A stretch of 64,000 nucleotides of DNA from Bradyrhizobium sp. CCGE-LA001 (GCF_000296215.2 NZ_CP013949.1:2039501-2103500); one strand, 5' to 3'. Shown: positions 7,256-16,970, counted from the stretch's first letter. The notes: generated by a model not told the origin, from the sequence alone. Numbers and translations are program-made.

Positions 7256-8461
7256 CTAATGCGTCACCAGCGGGCAACCGCCCTTGTCGAGCGGCCGGAA
7301 GGCCTCGTCGCCGGGCACGGTGGCGATCAGCTTGTAGAGGTCCCACTCGCCCTTGGATTCTTCGGGCTTCTTGACCTCGAACAGATACATGTCGTGGACC
7401 ATGCGGCCGTCGATGCGGATCTTGCCGTTCTTGGCGAAGAAGTCGTTGACCGGTGTCGCGCGCATCTGCTCCATCACTTTCGGCGCCGTGTCGGTCTTGA
7501 TGGCCTCGATTGCCTTCAGATAGTGCATGGTCGCGGAATAGAGCCCGGCCTGGATCATGGTCGGCCCGACCTTGTCGTTGAAGCGCTTCGAGAAGGCGCG
7601 CGTCTCGTCATTCATGTCCCAGTAGAAGGCGTCGGTGACGATCAGGCCCTGCGTCGCGTTGATGCCGAGCGAATGGGTGTCGGTGATCTCCTGCAGCAGG
7701 GCGATCATCTTCTGGCCGCCCTGGGTCAGGCCAAATTCGGAGGCCTGCTTCAGCGCATTGGTGGTGTCGCCGCCGGCATTCGCCAGTGCGACCACCTTGG
7801 CCTTGGAGGCCTGGGCCTGAAGCAGGAAGGACGAGAAATCCGACGAGTTGAGGGGATGGCGGACCTCGCCGAGCACCTTGCCGCCGCTCTCCTTGACGAC
7901 GTTGGCGGCGTCGCGCTGCAGCGCCATGCCGAAGGCATAATCGGCGGTGACGAAGAACCAGGTATCCTCGCCGCGCTTTACCATGGCCTTGCCGGCGACA
8001 TTCGACAGCGCATAGGTGTCGTAGGTCCAGTGCACCGTGTTGGGCGAGCAGGCTACGCCGGTGATGTCGGACGAGCCGCCGCCGGAATTGATGTTGATCT
8101 TGTTCTTCTCGCGCGTCAGGGCCGAGACCGGCAATGCGACCGAGGACGTCGGCACGTCGAAGATCGCGTCGACCTTGTCGTTGTCGTACCAGTTGCGGGC
8201 GATGTTAACGCCGACATCGGGCTTGTTCTGGTGATCGGCCGCGACGACCTGGACCGGCTTGCCCGCAACCTTGCCGCCGTAATCGGCGACGGCCATCTCG
8301 ACGGCGACGAGCGAACCCTTGCCGGTCGCGTCCGCATAGAGGCTCGACATGTCGGTGAGCACGCCGATCTTGACGACATCGTCGGAGATCTGGGCCTGCG
8401 CCGCGCCTGACGTGGCGGCGAGGGCGAGGCCGGCCGCGACGGCGGCGATGAGTTTTTGCAT
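7256..8461 (-). CDS. Branched-chain amino acid-type ABC transporter substrate-binding protein
   Basis: A 401-residue periplasmic receptor of the LivJ/LivK (Peripla_BP_6) class. It has a signal peptide (MQKLIAAVAAGLALAATSGAAQAQ), the typical start VKIGVLTDMSSLYADATG, and the DHQNKPDVGVNIARNWYD and TWFFVTADYAFGMALQRDA segments of the type I periplasmic fold. GGGAG precedes the ATG. There are no liv permease or ATPase genes beside it; the neighbouring ABC genes are polyamine-type, so this orphan receptor must work with a transporter encoded elsewhere. Ligand unknown; such receptors in rhizobia bind amino acids, amides or aromatic acids. Confidence 0.92.
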   Translation of the reverse strand: MQKLIAAVAAGLALAATSGAAQAQISDDVVKIGVLTDMSSLYADATGKGSLVAVEMAVADYGGKVAGKPVQVVAADHQNKPDVGVNIARNWYDNDKVDAIFDVPTSSVALPVSALTREKNKININSGGGSSDITGVACSPNTVHWTYDTYALSNVAGKAMVKRGEDTWFFVTADYAFGMALQRDAANVVKESGGKVLGEVRHPLNSSDFSSFLLQAQASKAKVVALANAGGDTTNALKQASEFGLTQGGQKMIALLQEITDTHSLGINATQGLIVTDAFYWDMNDETRAFSKRFNDKVGPTMIQAGLYSATMHYLKAIEAIKTDTAPKVMEQMRATPVNDFFAKNGKIRIDGRMVHDMYLFEVKKPEESKGEWDLYKLIATVPGDEAFRPLDKGGCPLVTH

Positions 8462-8623
8462 GGTGTTGCTCCCTGTGTGTTGTTGTTGGGGATTTGTTGC
8501 GAGGGACGTTCTAGCGACAATCCGTCGCGCCAGCTAAGCAATCTGCGCCATAGCGGAGATGCAAAACGGCGGGGGCTGGAGCGGGACGTACCGTGAGCTC
8601 TCGAGGTCGCGTCGTAATGCCGA

Positions 8624-9454
8624 TCAGACGCCGCCGCTCTTGAGCCGTTCGTTGCGCCGGCGGAGGCCTTCCAGGGTGGCGAGGAGGATGACCGAGACCG
8701 CCGTCAGGATCACCGCCGCCGCCGTGATGGTCGGGCTGATGTTCTCGCGGATGCCGCTGAACATCTCGCGTGGCAATGTGCGCTGCTCGGGACCTGCCAT
8801 GAACAGCACGATCACGACCTCGTCGAAGCTGGTCGCGAAGGCGAACAGCGCGCCCGAGGCAAGGCCCGGCAGGATCAGCGGCAGGATCACGCGGCGGAAC
8901 GCGTAAAGCGGCGAGGCCCCGAGTGAGGCTGCCGCGCGCGCCAGATTGGTGTCGAAGCTTTGCAGCGTGGCGCCGACCGTGATCACCACGAAGGGCGTCG
9001 CCAGCGCGGTGTGGGCCAGGATCAGGCCGAGGTAACTGCCGGTCAGCCCGATCGGTGCGAAGAAGAAATAGAGGCCGACGGCGGTGATGACGCCGGGCAC
9101 GACCACCGGCGACAGCACGAAGGCCAGCACCAGCGGTTTGAACCGGCTCTTCCACTGCGCCAAGCCCAGCGCGGCGAGCGTGCCGAGCACCATGGACAGC
9201 GCCGTCGAGGCGACGCCGATGATCAGGCTGTTCTTCAGCGCATTCATCCAGCGCGGCGAGTTGATGAAGTCGTCATACCAGCGCCAGGAGAGGCCCGGCA
9301 ACGGATAGGTCAGGTACGAACCCGAGCTGAAGGACAGCGGCATGATCGCAAGGATCGGCGCGATCAGAAAGATGAACACCAGCGTCGAGACGATGATGGT
9401 CGTGCTCCACGCGATGCGCTGGCTGGGCGTGCGAAGGGAAGACTGATCGCTCAA
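8624..9454 (-). CDS. Polyamine-type ABC transporter permease (PotC-like)
   Basis: A 276-residue inner-membrane permease with about six TM helices. The EAA loop that contacts the ATPase is ARAAASLGASPLYAFRRVILPLILPG (about residues 167-192), and the first helix is STTIIVSTLVFIFLIAPILA. The start is a TTG at 9454 whose TTGA overlaps the stop of the upstream permease gene, so translation is coupled. It is the last gene of the ATPase, binding protein, permease, permease transport unit on the minus strand. Confidence 0.9.
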   Translation of the reverse strand: MSDQSSLRTPSQRIAWSTTIIVSTLVFIFLIAPILAIMPLSFSSGSYLTYPLPGLSWRWYDDFINSPRWMNALKNSLIIGVASTALSMVLGTLAALGLAQWKSRFKPLVLAFVLSPVVVPGVITAVGLYFFFAPIGLTGSYLGLILAHTALATPFVVITVGATLQSFDTNLARAAASLGASPLYAFRRVILPLILPGLASGALFAFATSFDEVVIVLFMAGPEQRTLPREMFSGIRENISPTITAAAVILTAVSVILLATLEGLRRRNERLKSGGV

Positions 9455-10713
9455 TTCTTCATGCCTCCGGTGACCTGCTGTCCCTGCACCAGCTTGCCGT
9501 AGACGAGCGCGAGCAGAACCGTGGCCAGCAGCAGCACCGCTCCCAAGGCCGAAGCAAGGCCCCAGTTGGCCGTCTCGGTCGTGTAGAGCGCGATGAAGTA
9601 GCTGATCATCTGGTCGGCGGCGCCGCCGACGAGGGCCGGCGTGATGTAGTAGCCGAGCGCCAGGATGAAGACGAGCAGGCTTCCCGCGCCGATGCCGGGC
9701 AGGGTTTGCGGCAGGTAGATGCGCAGGAAAGCTGTGACCGGCGGCGCGCCGAGCGAGGCAGCGGCACGCATGTAGGCAGGCGAGATCGCCTTCATGCTGC
9801 TGTACAGCGGCAGGATCATGAACGGCAGGAGCACGTGAGTCATCGCCACGCAGACACCGAAGCGGTTGTAGATCAGGCGCAAGGGCTCGTCGATGATGCC
9901 AAGCCAGTGCAGACTATCGTTCACGACGCCCTTGCTCTGCAGCAGCACGATCCAGGCGCAGGTGCGGACCAGAAGCGACGTCCAGAACGGCAAGAGGACG
10001 AAGATCATCAGCAGGTTCGACCGGGCCGGCGGCAGCGTTGCCAAGAGATAGGCGACCGGGAAGCCGAGGATCAGGCAGAGTACCGTGACGCTGAGGCTGA
10101 TGAGGAAGGTGCGGGCGAAAACGTTGCGGTAGATGGCCTGATCCGGCGGAGCTTCGACGATCGCGCCGTCCGCGTTCCTGACGAGGTCGAGGGCGCCCAG
10201 CAGATAGAAGCTCGTCACGGGTCCGCTGGCGTCCCTGATCGTCGTCCATGTCGCGCGTTCGCGCCAGGCTGGATTGATCTCGACCAGCGTCTCCTTGGCC
10301 GTCCCGCGCTCCGGCAGCGCCTTCAGATTGCGGGCCGTGCTGGTCAGGATGGTGCGGAAGCCGTTGAGCGCGTAGTTCAGCCGCTTGGCCGCGACGGCGA
10401 TGGTGCCGGCGGCGCGCGCCGCCAGGATGTCGCTTGCCAGCGCAGCAAAGGCTTCCTCATCCGGCAGGTCCTTGCCGTCCCAGCCGGCAAGAGCAGCGAC
10501 GGTGTGAGGCAGGACCTGACGCACCTCCTTGTCTTCAACCGAGCGCCACAGCATGCCGGCGATGGGGCCTGCGAAGGTGAAGAGCAGGAAGGCGAGCAGC
10601 GGCAGGATTAGTCCAAGTGCCCTGAGCTGACGCGCCCGCTCGGCGTGCCGCAATCGTCGTTTCAGCGGCATTTCGATCGACGCGTTGGCGCCGGTCACGG
10701 ATGCGGCTGTCAT
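9451..10713 (-). CDS. Polyamine-type ABC transporter permease (PotB-like) with large insert
   Basis: A 420-residue permease, longer than the usual 285-310 of PotB proteins. TM1 is at about 32-55 in LILPLLAFLLFTFAGPIAGM. An insert of about 120-130 hydrophilic residues follows before TM2 (ISLSVTVLCLILGFPVAYLL), presumably periplasmic. The EAA loop is MRAAASLGAPPVTAFLRIYLP. The start at 10713 (ATG) is preferred over an upstream TTG at 10746. Its stop overlaps the next permease start. A family of rhizobial permeases with this insert exists; its role is unknown, perhaps contact with the binding protein. Confidence 0.88.
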   Translation of the reverse strand: MTAASVTGANASIEMPLKRRLRHAERARQLRALGLILPLLAFLLFTFAGPIAGMLWRSVEDKEVRQVLPHTVAALAGWDGKDLPDEEAFAALASDILAARAAGTIAVAAKRLNYALNGFRTILTSTARNLKALPERGTAKETLVEINPAWRERATWTTIRDASGPVTSFYLLGALDLVRNADGAIVEAPPDQAIYRNVFARTFLISLSVTVLCLILGFPVAYLLATLPPARSNLLMIFVLLPFWTSLLVRTCAWIVLLQSKGVVNDSLHWLGIIDEPLRLIYNRFGVCVAMTHVLLPFMILPLYSSMKAISPAYMRAAASLGAPPVTAFLRIYLPQTLPGIGAGSLLVFILALGYYITPALVGGAADQMISYFIALYTTETANWGLASALGAVLLLATVLLALVYGKLVQGQQVTGGMKN

Positions 10714-10752
10714 CGGGCGGGCCTCTGTGCGGAGAGACCTGAGCAAGCGCCT

Positions 10753-10921
10753 CGTCCTTCGAGACGACCGCGGAGCCTGTCATCGGGCCGCGCTTCGCGC
10801 GTACCCGGTGGCGGTCTCCTCAGGATGAGGCTTATCAGCACCGGCGCCTGCTGTGACAGGGCCGCCGCACGCGCGGTCCTCATCCTGAGGAGCCCGCCTA
10901 AGGCGGGCGTCTCGAAGGATG
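10753..10921. repeat. Two head-to-tail palindromic repeats (family C)
   Basis: Two modules are visible: CGTCCTTCGAGACG to CTCCTCAGGATGAGG (10753-10830), then GGTCCTCATCCTGAGGAG to CGTCTCGAAGGATGG (10876-10921), each internally palindromic and inverted relative to one another. They lie inside the transporter operon, between the binding-protein gene and the first permease gene, so they may attenuate or stabilise mRNA segments. Confidence 0.75.
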
Positions 10922-10971
10922 GCCGCAACGAAACTGCTCTCAATGCGTGCCGCATGCCCATTTCGGCCGCG

Positions 10972-12030
10972 CTACTTCGCTGCCCATTTGTTGAAACGCT
11001 CGGTCAGGCGGTCGATGTTCTCGAGCCAGAAGCCGACGTTGATCTCGACCGCGTTCTTGATGTTGTCGGGCGCCGTCGGCAGGTCCTTCAGAACGGCAGG
11101 CCCGAGCCGACCCGCTGCGTCCTTGTTCGAGGTGCCATAGGCGATGTTTTCCGACAGTTTCGACTGGTTCTCCGCCTTGCCGACGAAGTCCAGGAACTTG
11201 TAGGCCGCGTCCTTGTTCGGGCTGCCCTTCAGGATGACCCAGCTGTCGATGGTGAATAGCGCGCCGTCCCACACCATGCCGAAATTCTTCTTCTCGTTCT
11301 TGTTCGCGGTGTCGATGCGGCCGTTATAGACCGAGGTCATCGCCACTTCGCCGGAGGCGAGCAATTGCGGCGGCTGGGCGCCGGCCTTCCACCAGACGAT
11401 GTCGCCCTTGATGGTGTCGAGCTTCTTGAAGGCGCGATCGATGCCTTCGTCGGTCGCCAGCACCTTGTAGACGTCCGTCGGCGCGACACCGTCCGCCATC
11501 AGGGCGATCTCCAGCGTGGTCTTGGGTCCTTGACGCAAGGCGCGCTTGCCCGGAATCTTCTTGGTGTCGAAGAAGTCGGCCCAGCCTTTGGGAGCCTCTT
11601 TCAGCTTGTTCTTGTCGTAGCCGAGAACGAAATCGTAGAGGATGGCGCCGACACCGCATGGATTGACCGCTGGCGGGATGTAGGCGGCCTCGCCGCCGAT
11701 CTTCGAATAATCCAGCTTCTCGAAGAGGCCTTCCTCGCAGCCGACCGCGAGCTCGTCGCTTTCGACCTGGACGACGTCCCAGGTGGCGGCGCCGCCCTGC
11801 ACCTTGGCGCGCAACACGCCGACGCCGCCGTCCCAGGATTCGTCGTTCATGGGAAGGCCGGAGGCTTTCTTGAACGGCTCGAAATAGACCTTCTTCTGGG
11901 CCTCCTGATACGCGCCGCCCCACGATACCACGGTGAGGTCACGCGCCTGCGCGGCGCTCGCCAGCGCGGCGCCGGCGCTCAATGCCGCGGCCAAGCCCAG
12001 AGCGATCTTGCCAATCTTGCGCTTCAGCAT
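10972..12030 (-). CDS. Polyamine-type ABC transporter substrate-binding protein (PotD-like)
   Basis: A 352-residue periplasmic receptor with a signal peptide (residues 1 to about 29, ending SAAQARD). Features of the PotD/PotF class are LTVVSWGGAYQEAQKKVYFEP near the N-terminus, VVQVESDELAVGCEEG, and VNPCGVGAILYDFVLGYD. The gene lies between the ATPase gene (upstream, 49 bp) and the permease genes (downstream, after a repeat-containing gap). Substrate not determinable from sequence; spermidine, putrescine, opines or similar compounds are possible. Confidence 0.9.
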   Translation of the reverse strand: MLKRKIGKIALGLAAALSAGAALASAAQARDLTVVSWGGAYQEAQKKVYFEPFKKASGLPMNDESWDGGVGVLRAKVQGGAATWDVVQVESDELAVGCEEGLFEKLDYSKIGGEAAYIPPAVNPCGVGAILYDFVLGYDKNKLKEAPKGWADFFDTKKIPGKRALRQGPKTTLEIALMADGVAPTDVYKVLATDEGIDRAFKKLDTIKGDIVWWKAGAQPPQLLASGEVAMTSVYNGRIDTANKNEKKNFGMVWDGALFTIDSWVILKGSPNKDAAYKFLDFVGKAENQSKLSENIAYGTSNKDAAGRLGPAVLKDLPTAPDNIKNAVEINVGFWLENIDRLTERFNKWAAK

Positions 12031-12079
12031 GGTTTTTCCCTTCTCTATCTAAGTTGCATCGAAATTGGTGCTGGTCGGA

Positions 12080-13189
12080 TCAGACGGGATCGAGCGCCAG
12101 GCAGTCCTCGGGGCGGAACGTGATGAACACGCTTTCACCATGGCTCAGCCTGTCATGAGCCCGCGGCTGAAGCTTGACCATGAACTCCCCGTTGCCGGCG
12201 ACATCGAGCACGGCGAGCGCGTGGTCGCCGAGATAGATGGTGTTCTGCACCTTGGCTGGCAGCCGGTTCGGTCCTTCGCTGGACGTGCCGTCCAGGATGA
12301 TGGAGACCCGCTCCGGCCGCACCGACAGGGAGGTCGATGCGCCCACGCCCGATACGTTGATTGCCCTCGCGGTCACGGCACCGCCAGCGGCCAGCGCGAC
12401 GCGGCAATAGTCCCGCTCGACCGTCTCGACCGTGCCGGCCAGCACATTGTTCTCGCCGATGAAGTGCGCGACGAAGCTGTTGACCGGATGCTCATACAGC
12501 GCGTCCGGCCTGTCGATCTGCTGCACGATGCCGTCGTTGAACACGGCGATGCGGTCCGACATGGTGAGCGCTTCGCTCTGATCGTGGGTGACGTAGACGA
12601 TGGTGATGCCCATCGTCTCGTGCAGCTGCTTGATCTCGAGCTGCATCTGCTCCCGCAGGCGCTTGTCCAGGGCGCCCAGCGGCTCGTCCATCAGCACGAG
12701 CTGCGGGTTGAAGACCAGCGCGCGGGCCAGCGCCACGCGCTGCTGCTGGCCGCCGGACAGCTGGCCGGGCCGCCGGTGGGCCAGACTTTCCATCTTGATC
12801 ATGCGCAGCGCTGCCATCACGCGCTCCTGCGCTTCCGCCTTGCTGATCTTGCGAACGGACAGCGGGAAGGCGATGTTCTCCGCGATCGTCAGGTGCGGAA
12901 ACAGGGCATAGTTCTGGAACACCATGCCGATGTCGCGCCTGTGCGGCGGCACGTTCTTGATCGGCCGGTCCGCAAGGTAGATCTCGCCATGGGTCGGAAC
13001 CTCGAAGCCGGCCAGCATCATCAGCGTGGTCGTCTTGCCCGAGCCCGACGGGCCGAGCAGGGTGATGAACTCGCCCTTCCTGATGTCGAGATCGAGGTTC
13101 TTCACCACGAGTTGCTCGCCATCATAGGTCTTCTGAATGCCGGAAAAGCGCACCAATGCCGGCGCAGGCTTGACCATGCCGGCTTCCAT
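12080..13189 (-). CDS. Polyamine-type ABC transporter ATP-binding protein (PotA-like)
   Basis: A 369-residue ATPase that powers import through the two permeases downstream. The Walker A motif is GPSGSGKTTTLMML, the Q-loop lies in GMVFQNYALFPHLT, the signature is LSGGQQQRVALARA, Walker B is LVLMDEPLGALD and the H-switch is VTHDQSEAL. A C-terminal TOBE-type domain covers about 280-369. The ATG at 13189 is chosen over a GTG at 13213 because AGAGGA lies just upstream. First gene of the transport operon. Confidence 0.92.
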   Translation of the reverse strand: MEAGMVKPAPALVRFSGIQKTYDGEQLVVKNLDLDIRKGEFITLLGPSGSGKTTTLMMLAGFEVPTHGEIYLADRPIKNVPPHRRDIGMVFQNYALFPHLTIAENIAFPLSVRKISKAEAQERVMAALRMIKMESLAHRRPGQLSGGQQQRVALARALVFNPQLVLMDEPLGALDKRLREQMQLEIKQLHETMGITIVYVTHDQSEALTMSDRIAVFNDGIVQQIDRPDALYEHPVNSFVAHFIGENNVLAGTVETVERDYCRVALAAGGAVTARAINVSGVGASTSLSVRPERVSIILDGTSSEGPNRLPAKVQNTIYLGDHALAVLDVAGNGEFMVKLQPRAHDRLSHGESVFITFRPEDCLALDPV

Positions 13190-13282
13190 GCTCGTCCTCT
13201 CGTTGCCTGCCACAGCTTAGCATCCTCGGGCGAGAATGCCAGCGGCGCAAGCGATGGCGCGGACCGGGGGAGCGACGGCGCG

Positions 13283-14845
13283 CTACATTCCCGACAGCTT
13301 CGTCACTGTTACGTTCAGCGTGCCACCGGCTTCCGCGACGACGCGCAGCGTCTTGGAATCGAAGGCGATGTCGGCAAGCGTCAGGCTGTCGATCTTGGCA
13401 TCGACCTTGAGGCCGTCCTCGCTCTTCTGATAGTCGGCGATCGCGGCGGCGATCTTCTCGCGCGCATTGGCGGCGATCGGCTTCAGATCCAGCGTTGCCT
13501 TCTGCAGCAGTGCCTGCTGCATCTGCGGCACGACGGCGCGCGCCGCGGCGCCCAGCAGGCCGAAGGCCGCCTCGGATTCGACCGCGAGCTGGATGTCGGT
13601 GAGCCGCAAGGTCTGCTGCGCCTGGTCGAGCACCGGCCGGCCCCAAATGTGCACGGTTGCTTCCGCGCCGAGGCCGAACCAGCTTTTCTTCTCCTTGGCG
13701 CGCACCAGGAGCGAGATCAGCAACTGGTTGCCCGAGGGGGTCACGTTGGCGCTCTTGACGGTGACGTCGACCGGACCGGAGCCGTCCTCGGGATAGGTGC
13801 GGCCGACCATCTGCGCCGCGATCAGCTTGTTGATCTCGGTGAAGGGCACGTCGATCGGAACGCCGATGCTGACGCCGGTGCCGGTCGGCGGCACGATGGA
13901 GATCTTGTCGGGAAACGGACAGTCCGGCTTGGTCGGCGTCGAGGTCACGCGCGTTTCGGCTTCCAGGCCGAGCAGCAGCGTCACGTTCTGCGCGTCGACG
14001 CGTGGCTGCGCCGCGATCGCGCGCACCGGCTTCATCTCGAGCCACAGCGGCGGCAGCGCGGAGCCCGAGCCCTGCAGCGGGATCGAGCGACAGGCCTTGA
14101 CCCATTGTGCTTTCGCATTGTCGCGCAGCGAAGGATCGCTGCGGATGCGCTCGGAGACGGCGTTGATCTGCTCGCCCACGTTCTTGTCGATCAGCGGCTT
14201 CACCTGCGCCGGCACGTTGACCTTGGCGCCGGCGACATTGAGGTTGGTATCGCCAAGATTGACCTGGGCGCCGAGATTGGGCTCGAGATGCCAGTTGGCT
14301 GCGAGCTTGGGGCGCGAGGTGACGATGACGTTGCCCTTGATCTCGGCGCTGGCGTTCAAATTCTTGATGTTGACCGCGCCGATCCGCTTCGCCGCATCGC
14401 CGCCGAGCACGTTGCCGAGCGCGTCACCGAGCGCGCCGGTGGCCTTCGCGGATACCGAGCCCGTCACGTTCAGCTTGCCTGAGAGCGGCGTCGAGATCGT
14501 CAGCACGTCCTTGTCGCCGGCGGCCGCCATCGGCCCGCGCACGGCGGACCAGCCGATGTCGGCGTTCTCCAGGATCTGCGAGATCGGGTTGTCGGCCTTT
14601 CCGGCGAAATTGCGCGGTGCGGCCTTCTCGGCCTGCTCGCGGATCGCCGACAGCGCGATGGCGACCGGCGCGATCACGATCGAGCTCTTCGAGGCCGGCG
14701 GCAGCGGCGGCAGTTGCGCGACCGGCGGCGCGGGGTTGGCCGCGCGCGGCGACAGCAGATCCATCGCCTTCAGGCTGATGAAGAACGACGCCGCGAGCAC
14801 CGCGACGGCGATCAGGATCGTCTTCAGATTCAACGTCAGTCGCAT
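13283..14845 (-). CDS. DUF4403 family protein, membrane-anchored
   Basis: A 520-residue protein with an N-terminal membrane anchor (about residues 8-30) and Pro-rich linker, followed by the DUF4403 region. Repeated beta-rich tubular-type segments are visible, such as NADIGWSAVRGPMAAAG, LDQAQQTLRLTDIQLAVES and GGTLNVTVTKLSG at the C-terminus. DUF4403 has been related to lipid-binding SMP/TULIP-like folds, which would fit an envelope role; that is inference here. The start at 14845 has GGGGGA upstream and gives a proper anchor. Single gene, 93 bp before the ABC ATPase start. Confidence 0.82.
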   Translation of the reverse strand: MRLTLNLKTILIAVAVLAASFFISLKAMDLLSPRAANPAPPVAQLPPLPPASKSSIVIAPVAIALSAIREQAEKAAPRNFAGKADNPISQILENADIGWSAVRGPMAAAGDKDVLTISTPLSGKLNVTGSVSAKATGALGDALGNVLGGDAAKRIGAVNIKNLNASAEIKGNVIVTSRPKLAANWHLEPNLGAQVNLGDTNLNVAGAKVNVPAQVKPLIDKNVGEQINAVSERIRSDPSLRDNAKAQWVKACRSIPLQGSGSALPPLWLEMKPVRAIAAQPRVDAQNVTLLLGLEAETRVTSTPTKPDCPFPDKISIVPPTGTGVSIGVPIDVPFTEINKLIAAQMVGRTYPEDGSGPVDVTVKSANVTPSGNQLLISLLVRAKEKKSWFGLGAEATVHIWGRPVLDQAQQTLRLTDIQLAVESEAAFGLLGAAARAVVPQMQQALLQKATLDLKPIAANAREKIAAAIADYQKSEDGLKVDAKIDSLTLADIAFDSKTLRVVAEAGGTLNVTVTKLSGM

Positions 14846-14984
14846 CAATCCCCCAAGCCGCCCCGACAGGGGTTTTACAGGGCGGGCGAGGAGGGCGCTA
14901 GAGCGCACCGGTGGGGTGGAATTGGGGCGAACAGGTTAACGGCTGCGAACGCGCTGTTGCCACACATTCGCGCCGTCGTTGGGA

Positions 14985-15623
14985 CTAGCTGCGCCGGGGA
15001 CGGCGAATTGCCCGAACATTGCCGCGACCGCCGCCGCCGCAAAAAAACTTGTCGCCGCCGTCGGACTCCAGCCCTGAAACCCCCGTCCCCGCGGGCAGAT
15101 CGAGCTGCTCGAGCACCTTGCCGGTCTCCGGGTCGATCCGTCGCACGTCACTTTCCTCGTTCTCCCAGGTGCCGTGCCAGAGCTCGCCGTCGACCCAGGT
15201 CACGCCGGTCACGAAGCGCTTGCTCTCGATGGTGCGCAGGACCTTGCCCGTTTCGGGATCGACTTGGTGAATCTTGCGCTCCCGATATTGCCCGACCCAG
15301 AGCGAACCTTCCGCCCAGGCCAATCCGGAATCGCCGCCGGCGCCGGGAGACGGGATCGTGCCGAGCACCTTGCCGGTGGCGGCGTCGATCTTCTGGATGC
15401 GATCCTCGGCAATCTGGAACAGGTGCCGGCCGTCGAACGCCGTTCCCGCATGCGCGGCGACATCGATCGAGCGCGCGATCTTGCCCTCGGCCGGATCAAG
15501 CGCGTTCAATTTGTCGCCGGACGCGAACCAGACATGTTTGCCGTCATAGGTGACGCCATGCACGGCCTCCACGCCCGCAAAGGGCCCGTATTCTCTGACG
15601 ATCTCGGCGGCTGAACGCTTCAT
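14985..15623 (-). CDS. Beta-propeller protein with DPETGKV repeats, unknown function
   Basis: A 212-residue protein, no signal peptide. Repeats of a propeller blade are visible: LDPAEGKIARSI, IDAATGKVLGTI, VDPETGKVLRTI and IDPETGKVLEQL, with Trp/Gly turns such as GSLWVG and GELWHGTW between them. This resembles glutamine cyclotransferase or SMP-30-like propellers, but no catalytic set can be named. It lies 36 bp after the HTH regulator gene on the same strand and is probably co-transcribed with it. Function unknown. Confidence 0.75.
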   Translation of the reverse strand: MKRSAAEIVREYGPFAGVEAVHGVTYDGKHVWFASGDKLNALDPAEGKIARSIDVAAHAGTAFDGRHLFQIAEDRIQKIDAATGKVLGTIPSPGAGGDSGLAWAEGSLWVGQYRERKIHQVDPETGKVLRTIESKRFVTGVTWVDGELWHGTWENEESDVRRIDPETGKVLEQLDLPAGTGVSGLESDGGDKFFCGGGGRGNVRAIRRPRRS

Positions 15624-15659
15624 GTGTACGATCCCTCGTGGATGTGACCTGATCTGATC

Positions 15660-16880
15660 CTAGGTCTTCAGGAGCGGGCCGGGGAGTAACAAGCCTGTCG
15701 GGAAACCCGGAACGGGCGGCGTCATCCAGCGCCGCGCACGGCCGTGCCCGAAGGATTGCACCTTGCTCGATCGCGCCAGTTCGTCGAGCGCGCGCTGCAC
15801 CGTCCGCGCGCTCGTGTCCAGCGCCAGCGCGAGCGCCGAACTCGACCACGGCTCGCCGTCGGAGAGCAGGGCGAGGATGCTGGCGTGCTTCTCCTCCAAC
15901 GGCCGGGCCAGCACGAGCACGTCGCGCGTCTTGTGCGGCGTCAGTGCAAACCCCTGTTTGGTCGCGGTGACATCCGCGAGCGGCTTGAGCTTGGCGCGCA
16001 GCCGGCCGATCTCGACGCGCAGCCGGGCACGATGCGATTCATCAGCGTGCCTTGCCCGAAACGCTGCGGCGATCAGCGCCTCCCGGGACACGTCCGCGGG
16101 CCACGATTGCGCCAGATGCCGCGCCAGCGCGAACAGCACCGGCCGCGTTCCGAGCGACACGAAGATGCCTCCGTTGCGAACGCTGTAGTGGAAGGTGTCC
16201 ACGACGAGCGCCTTGGATACTGCCAGTGCCTCGACCTCGCCAAGCAACAGCGGGCGCTCCTTGCCGCGCGCGATCAGGCGCGCCGCGGGCGTATCGAGCA
16301 CGAGGCTTGCACTCTCGACCTCCGCAGCAAGCGCGGGAATGCGGGCAAGGTGCGCCGCACGGGCTGCGCGGCCAAGCGCTGCGCGCGCGTCTTTCGTTTT
16401 GAGCCGCCTGATGGCGATGCCGGCGACCACGAGCTCGCGAACGACCTGCGATGCCGGTGGCAAGATTAAGGCGCCCAGCTCGGCCAGCGTCCGTTCGGCT
16501 TCGTCGGGACGTCCGAGGAGGAGAAGACGGCGTGCCTCGATGTGTCCCGCATGGGCGGCATTGGCGAGATCGCCGTGCTTTTCGAGCGTCGCGCGTGCCG
16601 CTGCGAGCGCCTTCACCGGCCAATTCAGATCGCGCGAGACCAGCGCAATCTCGGCCTCCGCCACCACGCACCGTGCGCGCGCCACCGCCTCTCTCGGACC
16701 GAACGCGCGCGCGGCGCTGCGCAGCAACGTCTTCGCCTTGGCGAGATCGCCGAGCTGCGCCATCGCGATGCCGCGCAGCGCCAGCGACGGCGCATCGTTG
16801 CGCAGCGCAATGCGGTTCAGCGCGCCCAGCGGATCGCCGGCCTCCAGCGCACGCGCGGCGGCGGTGATCAGCGATTCCAT
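15660..16880 (-). CDS. HTH transcriptional regulator with N-terminal TPR-like region
   Basis: A 406-residue protein. The N-terminal two thirds are alpha-helical, Ala/Leu/Arg-rich and TPR-like (for example LALRGIAMAQLGDLAKAKTLL). About residues 240-320 hold a winged-helix-like domain with RLRVEIGRLRAKLKPLA, reminiscent of the OmpR/BTAD DNA-binding fold, and about 345-390 hold a second HTH (LDTSARTVQRALDELARS). The start at 16880 follows from loss of coding character upstream. It is divergent from the DUF899 gene with 90 bp between starts and heads an operon with the beta-propeller gene. It likely controls one or both units; target and ligand unknown. Confidence 0.75.
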   Translation of the reverse strand: MESLITAAARALEAGDPLGALNRIALRNDAPSLALRGIAMAQLGDLAKAKTLLRSAARAFGPREAVARARCVVAEAEIALVSRDLNWPVKALAAARATLEKHGDLANAAHAGHIEARRLLLLGRPDEAERTLAELGALILPPASQVVRELVVAGIAIRRLKTKDARAALGRAARAAHLARIPALAAEVESASLVLDTPAARLIARGKERPLLLGEVEALAVSKALVVDTFHYSVRNGGIFVSLGTRPVLFALARHLAQSWPADVSREALIAAAFRARHADESHRARLRVEIGRLRAKLKPLADVTATKQGFALTPHKTRDVLVLARPLEEKHASILALLSDGEPWSSSALALALDTSARTVQRALDELARSSKVQSFGHGRARRWMTPPVPGFPTGLLLPGPLLKT

Positions 16881-16970
16881 GCCAATCCCGCCACACTTGT
16901 TACTCCCGCCGCGCAACCGCGCGGTGGCAGAAATCGTTGACGGCCGAAGCAGGAGATGAGGAGAGCCAAC

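Noticed and set aside
12065..14482. An 805-codon plus-strand frame
   Set aside because: It is antisense to the PotA-like and DUF4403 genes, with composition dominated by Arg/Gly/Asp and His and no domain. High-GC genes give such shadows.
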